64,000 nt of DNA from assembly GCF_019457475.1 (NCBI RefSeq), contig NZ_CP080413.1, forward strand, positions 3,968,001-4,032,000, read 5' to 3'. A model generated the notes under the pieces. It did no database searches, was not told where the DNA came from, and saw nothing but the letters and a program-made list of their open reading frames with translations. Numbering within the stretch: position 1 is the first letter of the stretch; each line of letters starts with the position of its first letter. A program made the translations under genes and the position numbers. This DNA is from Shewanella acanthi (GTDB lineage: Bacteria; Pseudomonadota; Gammaproteobacteria; Enterobacterales; Shewanellaceae). This document shows positions 55,631 through 63,013 of the stretch, piece by piece.

Positions 55631-55733
55631 GTAGGGTACAGAGGTTAAGATGTTCTATCTTTCAGACCTTTATTTCACTTAAAGTGACGAGCCAAATTCT
55701 GGCGCCCCAGCAACTTGCTTGCTGGGGCTTTTT
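55631..55733 (+). ncRNA. spf: Spot 42 small RNA
   Basis: Starts GTAGGGTACAGAGGTTAAGA and continues TGTTCTATCTTTCAGACCTT, nearly identical to the first 40 nt of E. coli Spot 42. It ends in the stem GCCCCAGCAA / TTGCTGGGGC plus eight T (55704-55736). Spot 42 is an Hfq-dependent RNA that, with CRP, limits use of secondary carbon sources. The location between polA and engB is the conserved one. The middle section differs from E. coli, so the target set may differ. Confidence 0.95.
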
Positions 55734-55814
55734 TTTGGCTTTTTTTCAACATGAAATAATTTCTAGAGTAATTACTTTAAATAAGATTTAAATCGATGTA
55801 TGCTGTACTCATTG

Positions 55815-55920
55815 AGAACCATTGAAGGTCATTCGATGGTGCTTGAGTCTTGTTGAATTTAGCCTCTCCCCAAAAGAGCTAAAATTTCGGCCGATAGCAA
55901 ATGTTATCGGCTATTTTTTT
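55815..55920 (+). ncRNA. Candidate small RNA between spf and engB
   Basis: A compact unit with a hairpin CCATTGAA-GGTCA-TTCGATGG (55819-55839, one wobble), a weak hairpin near AGCCTCT/AGAGCT (55860-55880), and a strong intrinsic terminator GCCGATAGC-AAAT-GTTATCGGC followed by TATTTTTTT (55890-55920). Upstream, TTTAAA (55776) and TATGCT (55799) with 17 bp between form a possible promoter. The polA and spf transcripts are already terminated upstream, and engB is on the other strand, so this terminator needs a transcript of its own. I know no named RNA here. Confidence 0.5.
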
Positions 55921-56026
55921 GCTCTAAATTAATGAATTAACTGATGGAATATGGCGATACTGCGGGAAATAAGGCTCATACAGCCAACTAGCATAGGACA
56001 GCTAGTCGACTGCGTAATAGGAGGGA

Positions 56027-56677
56027 TTAGTCTTTTGAAGACTCTTCATTGGCCAGCCACTGTGGGTGGCACCATTCATTCAAAATACTTAGCACCTTAG
56101 GTTTGCCCGTACCCTTAAGCGCTGAGAATGGTTCCACTTGAACCCAGTCACCGAACTCGACTAGCGCCTTACGCACTTCGTTCACGGTTTTCATTTTGGC
56201 ACTTTGCGCAAGTTTGTCGGATTTTGTTAGCAGAGCTAGCACAGGGATCTCACTCGCCACCGCCCACTCGATCATCTGCATGTCTAAGTCTTTTAATGGA
56301 TGACGAATATCCATTAACACAACCACACCGCTTAAACAGGCGCGCTTTTGTAGGTACTCGCCCAGTGAGTGCTGCCACTTGAGCTTCATCGCCAGTGGTA
56401 CCTGAGCAAAACCATAACCAGGTAAGTCAACTAAGCGGCGCTGAGCATCTAATTCGAACACGTTAATCAACTGAGTACGACCCGGAGTTTTACTGGTACG
56501 CGCTAAGTTTTTCTGCTCGGTTAAAGCATTGAGTGCGCTTGATTTACCAGCATTGGAGCGGCCAGCAAACGCAATTTCAACACCAACATCACCGGGCAGA
56601 TATTGATCCAAATGTGCAATGTCTGGTGCACTGATTAAAAATTTCGCCCTGCGAAAATCGATTTGAGATTCGGTCAC
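56027..56677 (-). CDS. engB: Ribosome biogenesis GTP-binding protein EngB (YihA/YsxC)
   Basis: A 216-residue TrmE-Era-like GTPase needed for 50S subunit assembly. G1 is [14 protein letters not shown], the G2 Thr is in [11 protein letters not shown]3 is DLPGYGFA, G4 is LTKSD and G5 is FSALKGTG. The start is GTG 56677 with GGAG 7 bp upstream. Gene order polA-spf-engB-(csrC)-yihI-hemN matches E. coli, with cytochrome c4 and a methyltransferase-like gene inserted. Confidence 0.96.
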   Translation of the reverse strand: MTESQIDFRRAKFLISAPDIAHLDQYLPGDVGVEIAFAGRSNAGKSSALNALTEQKNLARTSKTPGRTQLINVFELDAQRRLVDLPGYGFAQVPLAMKLKWQHSLGEYLQKRACLSGVVVLMDIRHPLKDLDMQMIEWAVASEIPVLALLTKSDKLAQSAKMKTVNEVRKALVEFGDWVQVEPFSALKGTGKPKVLSILNEWCHPQWLANEESSKD

Positions 56678-56847
56678 TATTTACTCCAAATATTTTAGTG
56701 CGCATTACCATAATTTAAGAAGATTTGCTTACTTTTCCACGTTTTCGTGTAAAATATTACTCCGATCACACAGATACACCTTTTACCACGCTTGCTTAAC
56801 ACAATTGCGAGCTCAGGATAATAATCTTAACTAGAAGTTGGAACGCC

Positions 56848-57471
56848 ATGAAAAAGTTAGCTTTTGCGCTGTCTGTTGTAGTTGCCGCCATATCTTCACC
56901 AGTTATTGCTGAAGGTAATGCTGAAGCGGGAAAAACCAAAGTTATCGTCTGCTCTGCATGTCACGGCATGGATGGCAACAGCATGATCGACATGTACCCA
57001 AAACTTGCGGGTCAACACGAATCTTACCTCCAAAAGCAACTACATGATTTCCGTAGCGCCGCGCAATCGGGTGGTAAGGACGGCCGTATGGATCCTATCA
57101 TGAGTGGCATGGCAATGCCTCTAAGTGATCAAGATATTCTGGATATTAGCGCCTACTTCTCTAGCCAAGCAATTCAAACTGCTGATGTTAAAGATGTTCC
57201 AGAGTTAGGAGAAAAACTCTACAAAGGTGGCGATGTGGCTCGTGGGATTACCGCCTGTTTAGCCTGTCACGGTCCTGAAGGCAAAGGCGCCGAGTCAGCC
57301 GGTTTCCCTGCGCTAGCAGGGCAACATGCTAACTATATTAAAATTCAACTGACGAAGTTCCGTGACACCAGTCGTCATAATGATCTCAATGGTATGATGC
57401 AAGACGTCGCTAAAAAGTTAAGTGACAGCGATATTGATGCACTGTCTAAGTATCTATCCAGCCTAAAATAA
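56848..57471 (+). CDS. Cytochrome c4 (diheme)
   Basis: A 207-residue periplasmic c-type cytochrome with signal peptide (ends PVIAEG) and two tandem class I domains. The heme motifs are CSACH near residue 32 and CLACH near 130; the distal Met ligands are in MSGMAMPLSD and NGMMQDVAK. The proteins pass electrons from the bc1 complex to cytochrome cbb3-type oxidases. It is monocistronic, ending in the terminator GGGTGC-TAA-GCACCC-T7. In Shewanella this gene lies next to engB. Confidence 0.93.
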   Translation: MKKLAFALSVVVAAISSPVIAEGNAEAGKTKVIVCSACHGMDGNSMIDMYPKLAGQHESYLQKQLHDFRSAAQSGGKDGRMDPIMSGMAMPLSDQDILDISAYFSSQAIQTADVKDVPELGEKLYKGGDVARGITACLACHGPEGKGAESAGFPALAGQHANYIKIQLTKFRDTSRHNDLNGMMQDVAKKLSDSDIDALSKYLSSLK

Positions 57472-57486
57472 GTTTGAGTCAATAAA

Positions 57487-57508
57487 GGGTGCTAAGCACC
57501 CTTTTTTT
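57487..57508 (+). terminator. Intrinsic terminator of cytochrome c4 gene
   Basis: GGGTGC-TAA-GCACCC followed by seven T. Confidence 0.9.
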
Positions 57509-57517
57509 ACCAATCAA

Positions 57518-57537
57518 AGTTTACGTTGACGTAAACT
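57518..57537. promoter_or_regulatory. Perfect 20-bp palindrome upstream of the CsrC-type RNA
   Basis: AGTTTACGT-TG-ACGTAAACT. It lies 15 bp upstream of TTGACA (57552) and could be the binding site of an activator such as UvrY, the response regulator that drives csrB/csrC in relatives. Confidence 0.5.
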
Positions 57538-57551
57538 GAGGCGACTTTGGC

Positions 57552-57580
57552 TTGACATAGATCACGTATTTGGTTTTAAT
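57552..57580 (+). promoter_or_regulatory. Possible sigma-70 promoter for the CsrC-type RNA
   Basis: TTGACA with a 17-bp spacer to TTTAAT. It would start transcription near 57587, about 185 nt before the first GGA motif; a start nearer to 57700 is also possible, so this assignment is tentative. Confidence 0.4.
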
Positions 57581-57699
57581 ATGCCCCGTACCGAGATAAA
57601 CCCATCTGTTTGTATAAAAAATTTAATCACAACTCACAGATTTCGGTATGTTTAACATTCAAGATATAAGAATAAAGATACTTAATAACAATAATACGA

Positions 57700-58193
57700 T
57701 TAAGACCACTCTCTAATAATAACAAGAGTCGTGATTTCGCTTTGAAGTCCAGGTCAGTACACTTTTGTAGGGGATGGCCGATAACGCCAGTTTGCAATAG
57801 CAAATTCAGCCTTACACTCAAGGGAGCTTGCCCCACTAGAGAACAGTCAGAATGATTCAGACTGTGGCAAAAGAAGCTAAAAACTTTGGATGCACTGGTT
57901 GGACGCTAGTTATCATGGGAAGGTACTTTTAAGTAACATGGATGGTTAACTTAACGTCAGTGAAGACGCTGCTTAGTGATGAGTCTTGAGACCATCTACG
58001 GAAACTGTGGTCAGGATGGCGACAGTAATTAATTAAGTGTCTGGAAGACCGATAACGAGAAAAGTGCAGGGAAAGCATTAAAAAAAAGAAGGATACCGAC
58101 CGGGAAAGTCGCATAGCAAGTACGGATACTTGGAATCAGAATAAGGTGCGCATTGTACCGATTGTGAGGCGGCAGTTTAACTGCCGCCTTTTT
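57700..58193 (+). ncRNA. csrC: CsrB/CsrC-family regulatory RNA (CsrA sponge)
   Basis: Noncoding stretch with 14 GGA triplets between 57771 and 58135, many in hairpin loops: GTCT-GGA-AGAC, CAAGTA-CGGA-TACTTG, CGAC-CGGGAAA-GTCG, TGC-AGGGAAA-GCA. It ends in a perfect terminator GGCGGCAG-TTTAA-CTGCCGCC plus T5 (58167-58193). CsrB/CsrC RNAs bind many copies of CsrA through GGA loops and relieve its repression. The location between engB and yihI is that of csrC in E. coli. The 5' end is uncertain (57590-57730). Short minus-strand open frames here are chance. Confidence 0.88.
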
Positions 58194-58291
58194 CTTTAGC
58201 ATTTTCCAGCTTAATTCCACCTTCCTAAAAATGTGCACTTGGGCAATATAATTGTTACAATCAAGGCCTTAATACTTTTCTTGATGACTCA

Positions 58292-58930
58292 ATGCGCAGA
58301 TGTCCCCTTTGTCAAAATACTCAAACAGACTTGCTACTGCAGGATAAAAAACGCTGTTTTTATATTTGTCAGACATGTGGACTCGCATTTGCCGACGCTA
58401 AAAGTCATCTCCCCCCAGCCGCTGAAAGACAACGTTATGGCCGCTCACGCATAGCCTCAAAGCAGCGTCAATTATCCCAGTTTATCCTGCCCTTTCTTGA
58501 ACAAATGCAGCAACATCAAAAAGGGAGTCTCATTGGACTGAACTTTGGCCGGATTTTAGACCAAGATAGTCTGATTAGCATTGAACGAGCTGGGCACACG
58601 CTTAACCAGTATGACCCTTTCTTTGCCCCCGACCACGAGACGCTAAAGCAGGAATATGATTTCATCTGTTGCTACCGAGTGTTTGAGCATTTTCAATATC
58701 CAGTTAAAGAATGGAGCTTGCTCTCCCGCCTGCTGAAACCCAGTGGCTGGCTTGCTATCAGCACGCCTTTATTGGTTGATTTAGAGGGTTTTGCCAAGTG
58801 GCATTATAAGAATAACCTCACCCATGTGAGTTTTTATCAACGAAAAACCTTCGAACATTTAGCCCATAATAGCGATTTTGAACTATTATTTGCCGCGAAA
58901 GACCTCGTTTTGATGCAAAAAACATCATAA
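58292..58930 (+). CDS. Methyltransferase-like protein with N-terminal zinc ribbon
   Basis: A 212-residue protein. The N-terminus has two Cys pairs, CPLC and CQTC, spaced as in a zinc ribbon. The rest resembles class I SAM methyltransferases of the COG2227-like group (YDFICCYRVFEHFQYPVKEWSLLSRLLKPSGWLAIST, split), with the post-IV block after LKPSG. The glycine-rich motif I is degenerate (GSLIGLNFGRILDQ), so methyl transfer is not assured. It lies between csrC and yihI with its own spacing; ribosome site weak. Confidence 0.7.
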   Translation: MRRCPLCQNTQTDLLLQDKKRCFYICQTCGLAFADAKSHLPPAAERQRYGRSRIASKQRQLSQFILPFLEQMQQHQKGSLIGLNFGRILDQDSLISIERAGHTLNQYDPFFAPDHETLKQEYDFICCYRVFEHFQYPVKEWSLLSRLLKPSGWLAISTPLLVDLEGFAKWHYKNNLTHVSFYQRKTFEHLAHNSDFELLFAAKDLVLMQKTS

Positions 58931-59019
58931 TCTGGTATAACAGCCGACCAAATTTAGCACCTTGCCGATGGTATATGCCGAGTCGACAGGGCCACACGTT
59001 GTAAACAATTGAGAAAAAC

Positions 59020-59580
59020 ATGTCTCGTAGCAAGAAATCACGCAAGGGCGGCGAGAACGCCCCTAAATTACAGCCTCGAGTAAAGAAGCAAGACCGTGCT
59101 GTAGTCACGGGTAAGCGCGCAGAAAAGGGCAATAAATCTGGCAGCCGCCACAATGAAGGCATGATCCAGGCTCAAGCGCCGCAACAAAAAGCGGGCCAAA
59201 AGAAAGATCCTCGTCATGGCAGTAAAAAACCTGTGCAATTGGTTGTGGCAGCAGCAAACGAAACTGCGGTTGCCTTAGCTAAAGTAAAACAGCCCAAAAT
59301 GACTGATGAGCAAAAACTGCTGAAATTGGAAGAAGATCCAAGATTAAACCAGTTACTCGACATGCTTGAAGAAGGTCGCGACCTGAACGATGCAGATCAA
59401 AAATGGTTAGATCAGCAACTCAACAAAATTGAAGCGCTCATGGTCAAACTGGGAATTAGCGATGAGCTAGAAGAGGAGGCACCAGCTAAATCCAAAGCTA
59501 AAAGCGACTCAGATGACGATCTGTTCGACCGCTTTGAATCCGGTGCTGAACTACTGAAAGATTATCAAGACAAGTTTTAA
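59020..59580 (+). CDS. yihI: Der GTPase-activating protein YihI
   Basis: A 186-residue protein that stimulates the GTPase Der (EngA) and tunes ribosome assembly. A very basic N-terminal half (SRSKKSRKGGENAPKLQPRVKKQ) is followed by a structured acidic segment LLKLEEDPRLNQLLDMLEEGR with DADQKWLDQQLNKIEALM, the conserved YihI core, and an acidic tail (SDSDDDLFDRFES). It lies upstream of hemN as in E. coli, with a DUF2489 gene between. A hairpin and T-run (59598-59626) follow. Confidence 0.93.
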   Translation: MSRSKKSRKGGENAPKLQPRVKKQDRAVVTGKRAEKGNKSGSRHNEGMIQAQAPQQKAGQKKDPRHGSKKPVQLVVAAANETAVALAKVKQPKMTDEQKLLKLEEDPRLNQLLDMLEEGRDLNDADQKWLDQQLNKIEALMVKLGISDELEEEAPAKSKAKSDSDDDLFDRFESGAELLKDYQDKF

Positions 59581-59597
59581 TTGCCTGCTGTAAGCAT

Positions 59598-59626
59598 AAA
59601 AACAGAGTCTTTATGGCTCTGTTTTT
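59598..59626 (+). terminator. Intrinsic terminator of yihI
   Basis: AAAACAGAG / CTCTGTTTT with a 9-nt loop and a T-rich end. Confidence 0.85.
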
Positions 59627-59650
59627 CTAGGGTCTGACTAAGGAGTATTC

Positions 59651-60118
59651 GTGTCTACCACTCTTATTATTCTCGGCTTTATCATCATTGTAGCCCTCAG
59701 CAGTTACGCCACCTTTCTGCTCCTCAAACTTAAGCAACAAACCCAGCGCCAACAAGCGATTGTTGCCGAACGTGATGCGACTGCTAATGCAAAGCGTGAG
59801 CAAGTGTTAGAGGATATTCGCTATATCGCCTTAGCGATGATTGAAGACCGCTGTGAAGTGTCCGAAGGTGTAGTTCGTATCGGGCGATTGTTTGAAATAT
59901 TGTCCTTGAGTGAGCGTGTTGCGCCAGAGTTTCCAGGACTTTTTAAACATTTTGAGCTAATCAAAGATCATCCCATTATGGAGGCCCGCAAGGAACTGCC
60001 AAAACAACAGCGGATGAAGCTCGATTTTGTGCGAATGAAGTCAGAGGCCGAATTAGCTGATGCTATCAGCGAAGATGCCAAGAAGCTTTCAACCTACCAA
60101 CTTAAAGCAACACACTAG
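59651..60118 (+). CDS. DUF2489 membrane-anchored protein
   Basis: A 155-residue protein with one N-terminal transmembrane helix (TLIILGFIIIVALSSYATFLLL) followed by a charged coiled-coil-like stretch (KLKQQTQRQQAIVAERDATANAKREQ) and a small helical domain (CEVSEGVVRIGRLFEILSLSE). The family is regularly found between yihI and hemN in gammaproteobacteria, but no function is established. The start is GTG 59651 with AAGGAG 9 bp upstream. Confidence 0.82.
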   Translation: MSTTLIILGFIIIVALSSYATFLLLKLKQQTQRQQAIVAERDATANAKREQVLEDIRYIALAMIEDRCEVSEGVVRIGRLFEILSLSERVAPEFPGLFKHFELIKDHPIMEARKELPKQQRMKLDFVRMKSEAELADAISEDAKKLSTYQLKATH

Positions 60119-60129
60119 CAATTTAACAA

Positions 60130-60160
60130 GCCTCGAAACCCACGTTTGGTGTTTCGAGGC
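60130..60160. other. Strong hairpin downstream of the DUF2489 gene
   Basis: GCCTCGAAAC / GTTTCGAGGC with an 11-nt loop and no U-tract; a transcript-stabilising hairpin or Rho-dependent end is possible. The remainder to 60367 is the hemN leader with no other gene. Confidence 0.45.
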
Positions 60161-60367
60161 CAGTATCACTTCCCTCCTTCCTAAGCTAGATTCTCCCGTG
60201 AGCCTGCGCACAAAACCTCCAAAAACCAACTGACATTCGTCTACTTTTCATAGATATTGCGTAACTTCTAAAAAGACAGAGATCAATTTTACAACCTAGA
60301 TCAAGGTTATTTAAGTTAGAACCTTGCATACTTCGTTTGTTGCTAATTTACCCTCGGAGGACACGCC

Positions 60368-61744
60368 TTGAAGCAGCCCACTCAGATAAGCTGGGATCAG
60401 TCGATGATCGAAAAATATAACTACAGCGGTCCCCGTTATACGTCTTATCCAACGGCGCTAGAGTTCGACGACTCATTTACAGAACAACACCTATTAACTG
60501 CCATTGAAAACAGCAAGAGTGACAAACTCTCGCTGTATATTCATATCCCGTTCTGCGCCAAACTTTGCTATTACTGTGGCTGTAATAAAGTCATTACTCG
60601 CCATGCCCATAAGGCAGATCAATACATCGAGTATCTCAGCCATGAAATCATTAAACGTGCTCCGCTTTTCAAGCACTATAGCGTGACCCAAATGCACTGG
60701 GGCGGCGGTACGCCAACCTTCTTAAACCCTGAGCAAATCCTAAAGTTAACCGCGCTAATCAAGGCTAACTTTAACTTTGCCGATGAAGGCGAATTCTCAA
60801 TTGAAGTCGACCCCCGCGAGATTGAGCTTTCAATGCTCGATACCTTGAAAGAAGCCGGCTTTAATCGTATTTCGATTGGGGTGCAAGACTTCAACAAAGA
60901 AGTGCAAGTGGCCGTAAACCGCGAGCAAGACGAACAATTTATTTTCGATTTGATGGCCAAAGCCAAGGCTATGGGCTTCGTATCGACCAACATCGATTTA
61001 ATCTACGGGTTGCCGCATCAAACACCAGAGACCTTTGCAGCGACTATGCAGCGCGTGCTTGATCTGTCACCGGACCGTCTGTCGGTGTTTAACTATGCCC
61101 ACTTGCCAGCACGTTTTGCGGCGCAGCGTAAGATTAAAGATGAGCATTTACCGTCACCTAAACAAAAACTCGATATGCTGCATCAAACCATAGAGACCTT
61201 AACCGGTGCGGGTTATCAATATATCGGCATGGACCACTTCGCGAAGCCAGATGATGAGTTAGCTAAACTGCAACGTGAAGGCAAACTGCACCGTAACTTC
61301 CAAGGTTACACCACCCAAGAAGAATGTGACCTATTGGGTTTAGGCGTGTCATCAATCAGCCAAATTGGCGACTGTTACGCCCAAAACCAAAAGGACATTC
61401 GTCCATACTACGAAGCAATCGATAAAGACGGTCACGCCCTGTGGAAGGGTTGTAGCTTAAACCGTGATGATGAAATTCGCCGCGTAGTGATTAAACAGCT
61501 GATATGCCACTTCGACTTAGATATGGCAAAAATCGATGCCAAACTGGGTATTAACTTCGAAGAGTACTTCGCCGAAGATTTAAAACTGCTGCAAACCTTC
61601 ATTGACGATAAATTAGTTGAAGTAACAGATAGAAAAATCACTATTAGCCCAACGGGGCGTCTATTGATCCGTAACATCTGTATGTGCTTTGACCTTTATT
61701 ACCGTCAAAAGGCGCGCCAGCAACAGTTCTCACGAGTGATTTAA
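60368..61744 (+). CDS. hemN: Oxygen-independent coproporphyrinogen III dehydrogenase
   Basis: A 458-residue radical-SAM enzyme decarboxylating coproporphyrinogen III to protoporphyrinogen IX without oxygen. It has YIHIPFCAKLCYYCGCNKV with the C-x3-C-x2-C-x-C cluster, GGGTPTFLNPEQI, and the C-terminal HemN block ending near MCFDLYYRQKARQQQF. TTG 60368 is the start, with GGAGG 7 bp upstream. It supports the high heme demand of anaerobic respiration. A bidirectional terminator separates it from add. Confidence 0.97.
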   Translation: MKQPTQISWDQSMIEKYNYSGPRYTSYPTALEFDDSFTEQHLLTAIENSKSDKLSLYIHIPFCAKLCYYCGCNKVITRHAHKADQYIEYLSHEIIKRAPLFKHYSVTQMHWGGGTPTFLNPEQILKLTALIKANFNFADEGEFSIEVDPREIELSMLDTLKEAGFNRISIGVQDFNKEVQVAVNREQDEQFIFDLMAKAKAMGFVSTNIDLIYGLPHQTPETFAATMQRVLDLSPDRLSVFNYAHLPARFAAQRKIKDEHLPSPKQKLDMLHQTIETLTGAGYQYIGMDHFAKPDDELAKLQREGKLHRNFQGYTTQEECDLLGLGVSSISQIGDCYAQNQKDIRPYYEAIDKDGHALWKGCSLNRDDEIRRVVIKQLICHFDLDMAKIDAKLGINFEEYFAEDLKLLQTFIDDKLVEVTDRKITISPTGRLLIRNICMCFDLYYRQKARQQQFSRVI

Positions 61745-61760
61745 GCTTTCACACTCCAAT

Positions 61761-61790
61761 AAAAAATCCGACCCTAGGGTCGGATTTTTT
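61761..61790. terminator. Bidirectional terminator between hemN and add
   Basis: AAAAAATCCGACCC / GGGTCGGATTTTTT, perfect, between convergent genes. Confidence 0.9.
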
Positions 61791-61809
61791 ATTGCCTCGC
61801 TTTCAACAC

Positions 61810-62805
61810 TTAAGTTTTAGCGGCATACAGTGCCTTGCGCTCACTGTCTGAAATAAACGCCATCTCGATACCATTGCGTTGCACCAGAGCCAGCTCTGCA
61901 TTCGTTAACCCTAGTTCCGATTTAGCAATGCGGTACTCGTGCTTTATATCGATAGCACTCACACCCGGATCGTCGGTATTTAAGCTTATAGGAATGCCCG
62001 CATTTAAAAAATTCTTAAAGGGATGCGCCGCATAGGATGCCACTGTAGAGGTATGCAAATTACTCGTAGGGCAGGACTCAATACCAATACCATGTTTGGC
62101 TAAATACTCCATCAACCTAGGATCGCGGATTGCATTTACCCCGTGGCCAATACGAGTCGCGCCAAGCTCTTGAATCGCCTGCCACATGCTCTGTGCTCCA
62201 GCAGCTTCCCCCGCATGGGCGGTGATAGCAAGGCCTGCATCACGTACCTTTTTAAAATGATCGTTAAAAAGTGCACCAGGGAAACCTAACTCATCACCGG
62301 CAATATCCATCGCCACTAAATGCTGTTTATGGGCGAGTAAGCCCTCAAGCTCCTGCATACAGGCCGCTTGACCGAAGGTGCGCGATAAAATGCCAATGAG
62401 ATTAATCTTAACCTTATGATCCTTAAGACCCGCTTTTACGCCGTCAATTACCGCTTCGACCACGCCTTCAATCGGCAACTTATGATTCATCGCCATATAG
62501 AATGGACTAAAACGCAGCTCGGCGTAATCGAGCCCAGATACCGCCGCATCGGCAACGTTCTCATAGGCTACACGTTTTACCGCATCTAAATCGGCAAGCA
62601 CCGCCACCATCCAATCCAGCTTTGACAGAAAGGCCACTAAACTGGATTCCTTACCTTGGATTTGAACAAATGGAACTAATTTATCAATAGAATCAACTGG
62701 TAATTTAATACCATGTTGATGTGCAAGCTCCCAAATAGTGTTGACTCGAACATTACCGTCTAAATGCCGATGCAGATCCACCAATGGAATGGATGTATTT
62801 ATCAT
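61810..62805 (-). CDS. add: Adenosine deaminase
   Basis: A 331-residue zinc hydrolase converting adenosine to inosine and deoxyadenosine to deoxyinosine in purine salvage. The zinc ligands are in [12 protein letters not shown], the catalytic block is [13 protein letters not shown] (His, Glu), and [12 protein letters not shown] holds the C-terminal Asp pair. Also present is [10 protein letters not shown]. The length matches the bacterial enzyme. It is monocistronic, transcribed away from the lipoprotein gene at 63014. Confidence 0.96.
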   Translation of the reverse strand: MINTSIPLVDLHRHLDGNVRVNTIWELAHQHGIKLPVDSIDKLVPFVQIQGKESSLVAFLSKLDWMVAVLADLDAVKRVAYENVADAAVSGLDYAELRFSPFYMAMNHKLPIEGVVEAVIDGVKAGLKDHKVKINLIGILSRTFGQAACMQELEGLLAHKQHLVAMDIAGDELGFPGALFNDHFKKVRDAGLAITAHAGEAAGAQSMWQAIQELGATRIGHGVNAIRDPRLMEYLAKHGIGIESCPTSNLHTSTVASYAAHPFKNFLNAGIPISLNTDDPGVSAIDIKHEYRIAKSELGLTNAELALVQRNGIEMAFISDSERKALYAAKT

Positions 62806-63013
62806 GATTAACCCCTTGTAAACGCCCCTGCCAATATTGTTGTTTTTTGGTCAGGTTGCGGAGCTCAGTTTAACATGCATAGATTGCACAACTGACTTAA
62901 AGCGCTGCGATAAATTAACATTCGGTCACAATTATGCGGCTTATCTATACAAGTATCTGTTGAAAACTCAGGCATAATGGCTTCAATAACAACGAAAATA
63001 TCCGAGAAAGCCC

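Noticed and set aside
57627..58238. Several minus-strand open frames of 60-70 codons (57627-57836, 57929-58114, 58029-58238)
   Set aside because: They lie antisense to the GGA-rich CsrC-type RNA, have no ribosome sites and show no protein-like composition.
60240..60330. FNR-type site before hemN (AGATCAA half-sites at about 60280 and 60298)
   Set aside because: Only one half of each site fits TTGAT-N4-ATCAA; the partner halves do not match well enough to claim.
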